Assembly: GCF_963675165.1 (NCBI RefSeq) | Contig: NC_087380.1 | Location: forward strand, 1,789,803-1,853,802 | DNA length: 64,000 nucleotides | Reading direction: 5' to 3' | Source: Halichondria panicea | Taxonomy: Eukaryota; Porifera; Demospongiae; Suberitida; Halichondriidae | Shown here: piece after piece, positions 59,301 through 64,000 of the stretch | Numbering within the stretch: the stretch's first letter is position 1 | How the letters are laid out: each line of letters begins with the position of its first letter | Position numbers and translations under genes: made by a program | The notes under the pieces: generated by a model | Database searches by the model: none | What the model was told of the DNA's origin: nothing | Seen by the model: the letters and a program-made list of their open reading frames with translations, nothing else

Positions 59301-62300
59301 TCCCTGTGGACAGTGATGTGGTACACACAATTGCTCAATAAATACATTCTTCCTTCCATGCAGTCGGAGTACGTCGACACTCCATTGCCAGCTGACAAAC
59401 CACACGCATCAGGATGTCTGACATCAGTCATACACAAGTTGAATTTGTCTATCTTGTCTAGTGTTCGTTTGTGGAAGATTTCAGGTGCTTTGTATTTGCG
59501 TCTTACAGCGATAGACATATTCTTGGGGGGGAGAAAATTTAGCGACCACCAGAAAGCAGAGTACAGAGCGTCCACTGGATTTCTAAGAATGATTATAAAT
59601 TTCGAGTTTGGCATTAATTCTGACATTGTGGTTGGTAGTAGACAGTAGTTAGTCAAGTCAGATTCTTGCTTGCTAAACCTCGGCCACTCGAGGACCATAT
59701 TGGGACTGCCATCGATCAAAATATCCTTCTCTATCAAATTAGATTTACGGCGTATAAAGTTCAATAAATATCTACTAGCTATTCTAGTTGCATTTGGTGG
59801 GGAGGGATCATACTGATAAGGTGTCCAAAAGTGAGGCTCTTTTTCGTAATCTGCATCAGCTGTAGTTCGAAGTTTGAACCGCAAAACTTTATTTATGAAA
59901 CACCAAAGAAAAGTTGTCCCACATTTCGGCACACCAATAATGTAGAGGTTAGGTACACACACAGTGCTTGTTGAAAATGTTTGCCTCTTTAGAATATCAA
60001 GTGCTGATTCTGTATACCACTCCTGAGGTAATGTATCGCTGAATTCCAATCCATCGATATGACCTTGAACTTTATCGCTCGCACGGCCGCGGGAAATCTG
60101 ATAATCGGCATGCCAACAGTGACTCACATGACTCGGTAATGATTGCCTTGGGATAACCTTTCGATATTCATTAAACTGTTTCAGTGCGTTGTGCTTCGCT
60201 GCCGTGAGAAAGGACACATTCGTTGTCAGTTCTGACATCTTGAAACAGATTTCAACATTCTCGGATATATGCTGATAGTTAGAGTCATTTTGCAAGGTAG
60301 TAGCGGTTTCCAGTGATATAGGATTTCGTTTTGTCACCGAGAATTTCTCAAACCGTTCCCATTTTCTCTTGTCCAGTACAGATGGTTGGGATGGTCCTAT
60401 GATATCCTTGATTGGTTGATTCGACCGGTGATTAGTTGCCGAGTCGAGTCTCCAGGTAACCTCACTATCTAGGTACACCAGTACAGCAAAGGCTAGCAAA
60501 ATGAACAGGTACAGGAGACAACTCTTCCACCTACAACATCTCATGCTAGCAAAACCACTGAGTCAGCATTCAATGAGGCCATACAACAGTACATACACCC
60601 ACATAATAATTATGCATGCCTAATTATTGACATTGTGCATAACAAAAGCAAGAACCTGCTAGCATACGTATTTCACTCCTATGCTCAAATAATAGGTTAG
60701 ACACACACAACACAGTTAGTCTATACGTGTATATAGGTCCTGGTTCGGCATCCTATGGTTAATCCCTGCATGTATGCAAGGCTACAATGGAACCTCGAAA
60801 TGTGGACAGCTTAGGGCCTATGGAAATGACTTATTTATCGGAGGAATCACATTTTACATGACTTTTTTGTATATTATGCTTCAGACTTAGTTAGTGTTTT
60901 GATTGTAATATGTAAGAGGAGGTGTACATTAGTAGGTACACTACATACCGTGTTGTTAAGATGAGTCTTCTCGGCCACCCTACGGACCCAGGCAGCCAGC
61001 TGGTCAGTGGAGGGGGTCGTGATGATGCGTACAGAGTAGGCGTCTAGCTTGGGGCAATAGTGAGCCACTGAAGCATGCACACGAGCCAGGTTGGACGGTA
61101 TGGCTCCTCCGTACGCATAGCTGCATAGGCAGGGGGAAGACTAAGACAACAGCCAAGTCACCTGGCCTATATACAAGTAACCTTCTAACACAACTAGTAC
61201 ATAATTAGAGACCACAGCCTATAAAGTGAAACGGTTAATGAAACACTTGTAGTTAGTTATATATAACAAATCTTCTGTTCACTGAATAAATAAAACAACA
61301 GTCAAGACACCTACATGTACGTAACAGGCTTCTAGCACATTATTAATACGCAATTAAAAGGCCAGGAATTATCAAAGCTCAGCTACAGATAGTTATTCAT
61401 GCTCCTGTCCACCTGTTAGAGTCTTCAGTGTAGAGGAGTAGCCAGCAGGTGGTGAGTTGGAAGGAGAGGGCAGTGAGAGTGTTGATAGTGGCCCTCATCC
61501 CAGCCTCACTGGCTAGACTGGAGAGTGGTCTCAGTAGGAGGCCAGTGGAGGGGTCAACCAAGAGGTCAGCGTACGAGTGCTGTCGATGGCGTTGACGCAA
61601 CGGGGAATAGTCACGCTCGATTATCACAGTGTTATATCTGAGTGTGGGGGCAGGAGGGATTGTTAGTAAGGCATCTTTGAACAGCCATAAAATGATCATG
61701 TCTTGATGACATTTGTGATCTAAGCATACAATCTAAAGAGCTTTTCAAAACCATTGAATGTTGACTGCCACATAACTAAAACACATAACATGTAATAAAG
61801 AATGAATACACTTGCAAGAGCTGTTCAACATCAATGAATTGATTATTACATGTACATGTCCACACCTTGTCTCCAGCAGCTGTAGTAGTTGTGTGTGTGT
61901 CACAATTCTCTCCGAGGCAATCAGAGTGTACTGCACTGAACTAAGCTCCTCATATCCACCCTCTGCAAATACACCACAGTGTGATAGTATTGAAAGTGAA
62001 AACAGAATGACTAACTTGAGCTCTCAAATAACAACTCAAAGACTCTATCCACACAAAATGATGAGCTACATGTATATATAAGAACTTGTAACTAAACATA
62101 ATCATTGAAAGGTTGTCCTGAGAGTTACCTAACGAACAACCCCCCCACACATTACACAGATGTATCTTTAATCACTGGAATCTCCGCCACTAACGAGTGT
62201 TCACCTGTGAGGTGGAGACTGGACGAGAGGTCTCCCACTGTTCTCAGAGTGACGTACTTCTTCAGGTTGAGTCTGTCCGCTACCGTAGGTCCACGATCAC

Positions 62301-62806
62301 CTGCATGTGCCGTGGGGAAACATACAGCTAATGAATCTGAGTCAAAAGTATTTTACCAAGTGAGTTAAAGCATGCAGCAACTATCAAATGTATTACTAAG
62401 AGTGCTATGGAGAAAAGAGTTGTATGCCTGGTAGATTTGTATGTAGTATTTTATGGCTTTCCAAGACCTCATGAAAATAATGGGATTTTGCCAAGGATCT
62501 CATTTCAGAATGAGTAACAAAGCCCCACAATCACAAAAATTACACGTTTACATTGTATGCCCACAACCATACCCACCCTTCTGATGTGCTGAGGTGTCAA
62601 ACAGAGGTCTTGTGAGTTCCTCATACTCGACTAGTAGCCGCACCCTTTCCCAGGGGAAGCTCTCTCCCCCGCACAAGCTGGCCACCGGGACCACCAGACA
62701 GTGGTGGGTCTGGAATACTTCCTCCACTGTCCTCTGATAAAGCTGGGAGGATTCTGGTAACATTGAGAACACACACGCCTTCATATCTGAGTGTGTGTGT
62801 GTGTGT

Positions 62807-62859
<53 letters not shown>

Positions 62860-64000
62860 TGTGCGTGTGTGTGGAGAAAGGAGATAATAGGAGCTTTGCT
62901 CAAATGAAAGCATTATTATTATTATTATGAGATTTTACCAGAGCCAATCACTTTGAATGCACAGTCACATTGAAGTAGAGATATGTTTCTATGACTGAAT
63001 ATTGCACGGAATCTCACCTGGCACAGATTGCAGTATATCGAGGATCTCCACTGAGAGAGTTGGGAACTCTGTCTCCACCACTATCACAGCCTATAACACA
63101 CACACAAAGCACAAGTGCCCCACAACACAGTTGTATAAATCAGCTTCTATATACCGTAAACGTTGAAATTTTCGACGGGTGTTTAATTTCGTTTTTTTCG
63201 TCCTTGGACTCAATGCACGAAATTAAATATATACGTGGGTGTACGTGTACGTGGTAGCCACACCTACGTTAATATAACGGACGAAAATTTATGCGCACGA
63301 AATTTAAGAATTGTGGGCCTAGTGCAGAAAGTGCAAAATTTTGATGCGTCGAAAATTTCAACGTTTACGGTATTGAAAGTACTCGATCGTTACAAAATAC
63401 TGGCCACTATAGTATAATATGCTCCCACAGTATATCCTTGTATACACATAGCTTGCTACTATAGTCTCCTACGTACCTTCTCCCCTCTGCCCCCCTCTCT
63501 CCTCCACCCACTCAACAGTCTAACCAACTCCAATAGTTTGGGGTGGGTGGTCTGACAGACTAGCGGCAGTTCCAACAGTTCCCTCTTGACTGCCCCAGCA
63601 CCATCACGCAACACGTGCTGGTACTTGTCACACAGAGACGTCACCTTGGCTGCAGAGGAGGGGTGATGATGGAATGATCACTGTAGCTCATAATGTACTA
63701 GAAATATATTGGAGCAGGTTTTAAGGCTCTGAAAACGTTATGCGTATACATTTGAGCAATTAACTTAATTATTTCCTCGATTAAATGGAGATTGTACAGG
63801 CCTCGAATTTAAAAAGTATATGCGATATGACTGCCACTAGCATAAATAGCAGTAGTTATCAAGCATTGATTTCTAGCATTAGATTGCCATGATGTGCCTC
63901 ACCTAGGGCCACTCCCAGACTGCAATGGACGAGTGCATTGTACACCGAGGCCGTGAGGTAGAGGGTGGCAGTCAGCTGACAGGAACGCACGTAGTAGTCT
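56390..64000 (-). CDS. SHOC1: SHOC1/ZIP2-like XPF-family meiotic protein (3' part)
   Basis: The gene runs off the right edge. Exons in order: about 63,945-63,903 (onward from the edge); 63,655-63,480; 63,092-63,020; 62,755-62,580; 62,302-62,205; about 61,962-61,870; 61,636-61,412; 61,120-60,949; 58,486-58,430; 58,291-58,248; 58,204-58,102; 57,937-about 56,865; 56,514-56,390. The middle exons form an XPF-like nuclease fold (NTVIIERDYSPLRQRH, YADLLVDPSTGLLLRPL, YAYGGAIPSNLARVHASVAH) without the full GDxnERKx3D catalytic motif. A helix-hairpin-helix region follows (ISFPCLNSFSAQCLLRVV, QFPWLSHKVAKMFHKM). This order fits SHOC1/ZIP2, a ZMM protein for meiotic crossovers, rather than XPF itself. A long disordered acidic region precedes a short conserved end (SLFDSPRGSVKLSPAKKKLQ, ending TKLVLF). 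The identification rests on fold logic and partial motif memory. Confidence 0.62.
57991..58037. repeat. 9-bp tandem repeat (GTACACTTA)
   Basis: About five copies of GTACACTTA lie in an intron of the SHOC1-like gene. Confidence 0.85.
58598..58783. mobile_element. Palindromic MITE, ACCGTATAGCGGG family
   Basis: The right end is CCCGCTATACGGTA; the interior has TTTATACCCACGAATTTATT and GCATGCATGCTGCAAAAAGG, as in the 20,704 and 26,294 elements. The left terminal block is degraded. It lies between a SHOC1-like exon and the nested sulfotransferase gene. Confidence 0.68.
58931..60544 (-). CDS. Carbohydrate sulfotransferase (CHST15-like), nested in an intron
   Basis: This is an intronless, 537-residue type II Golgi membrane protein. 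The signal-anchor is residues 9-26 (LLYLFILLAFAVLVYLD). The PAPS 5'-phosphosulfate loop is NLYIIGVPKCGTTFLWCFIN, followed by KEPHFW, as in CHST15-type (GalNAc4S-6ST) enzymes. The 3'-phosphate motif is SKFIIILRNPVDALYSAFWW. Cys pairs (DVRHPDACG, CMEGRMYLLSNC) and VLSMEKLLEHP follow. It transfers sulfate from PAPS to glycan hydroxyls; the acceptor is unknown. The gene lies wholly inside the 2.5-kb intron between the 60,949 and 58,486 exons of the SHOC1-like gene, on the same strand. Lack of introns and the nested position suggest origin by retroposition or insertion. Confidence 0.85.
   Translation of the reverse strand: MRCCRWKSCLLYLFILLAFAVLVYLDSEVTWRLDSATNHRSNQPIKDIIGPSQPSVLDKRKWERFEKFSVTKRNPISLETATTLQNDSNYQHISENVEICFKMSELTTNVSFLTAAKHNALKQFNEYRKVIPRQSLPSHVSHCWHADYQISRGRASDKVQGHIDGLEFSDTLPQEWYTESALDILKRQTFSTSTVCVPNLYIIGVPKCGTTFLWCFINKVLRFKLRTTADADYEKEPHFWTPYQYDPSPPNATRIASRYLLNFIRRKSNLIEKDILIDGSPNMVLEWPRFSKQESDLTNYCLLPTTMSELMPNSKFIIILRNPVDALYSAFWWSLNFLPPKNMSIAVRRKYKAPEIFHKRTLDKIDKFNLCMTDVRHPDACGLSAGNGVSTYSDCMEGRMYLLSNCVYHITVHREPYQTVLHKTIYYPHVVKWLSVLPRERLLVLSMEKLLEHPLKTAKEIVNFVKLSHDDSSPKLEQNVIENIMESCTSNPQLNIDYKQNKRLRIREDTVAVLREFFRPFNRRLAELLLDNQFVWF
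62788..62872. repeat. (TG)n microsatellite
   Basis: A TG run with a few GGTG and CG interruptions lies in an intron of the SHOC1-like gene. Confidence 0.9.
63152..63372. mobile_element. Inverted-repeat element, termini ACCGTAAACGTTGAAATTTT
   Basis: The inverted termini are ACCGTAAACGTTGAAATTTT and its complement (ending CAACGTTTACGGT). The interior is rich in ACGAAATT words. It is about 221 bp, intronic in the SHOC1-like gene, and shares only the ACCGTA start with the other elements. Confidence 0.78.

Overview
This is a eukaryotic, almost certainly invertebrate-metazoan, window: genes are split by many short GT-AG introns, there are long (TG)n tracts and many short inverted-repeat transposons, and the products are metazoan (class IA PI3-kinase regulatory subunit, dermatopontin, sushi/CCP and Ig receptors, UHRF RING, GT92, carbohydrate sulfotransferase). 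Compact genes, a tandem dermatopontin array and CCP receptors with a SEA-like stalk suggest a demosponge. That assignment is inference only.

Layout. (1) About 1-19,000, minus strand: a decaying tandem family of cell-surface receptors (CCP repeats, Ig-like domain, one transmembrane helix, short tyrosine-rich tail). One copy (6,181-9,982) is intact by reading. One (15,995-18,960) is damaged, and three are fragments. Pieces of the 3' end of the neighbouring PI3K p85 gene (proline-rich exon and C-terminal SH2) and a broken UHRF-type RING finger are duplicated along with them. (2) 19,365-31,590, minus: a p85-type PI3K regulatory subunit with an unusual order: SH3, C1, SAM, C1, RhoGAP, SH2, coiled-coil iSH2, proline-rich, SH2. 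(3) 32,190-49,270, plus: about ten dermatopontin copies sharing one promoter module and an intron that splits the start codon (AT^G). Two copies read through, three have one or two small frameshifts, the rest are fragments, and two loci are only promoter plus last exon. Several transposons sit in the array, two of them in the same promoter motif. A stray copy of the p85 promoter is fused to one dermatopontin fragment. (4) 51,255-52,772, minus: a single-exon GT92 glycosyltransferase. (5) 53,035-56,033, plus: a four-exon Ig-domain receptor with a mucin-like stalk and a long tyrosine-rich tail containing YVDM. (6) 56,390 to the right edge, minus: the 3' part of a SHOC1/ZIP2-like meiotic XPF-family gene, with an intronless sulfotransferase gene nested in one intron on the same strand.

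How parts may connect (inference): the left receptors carry an ITAM-like tail (YxxL-x8-YxxV), the Ig receptor carries a YxxM site of the kind bound by p85 SH2 domains, and a p85 gene lies between them. A receptor-PI3K signalling neighbourhood, repeatedly rearranged by segmental duplication, is the most interesting candidate system here. Many small frameshifts could be real decay or consensus errors, and the sequence alone cannot tell which.
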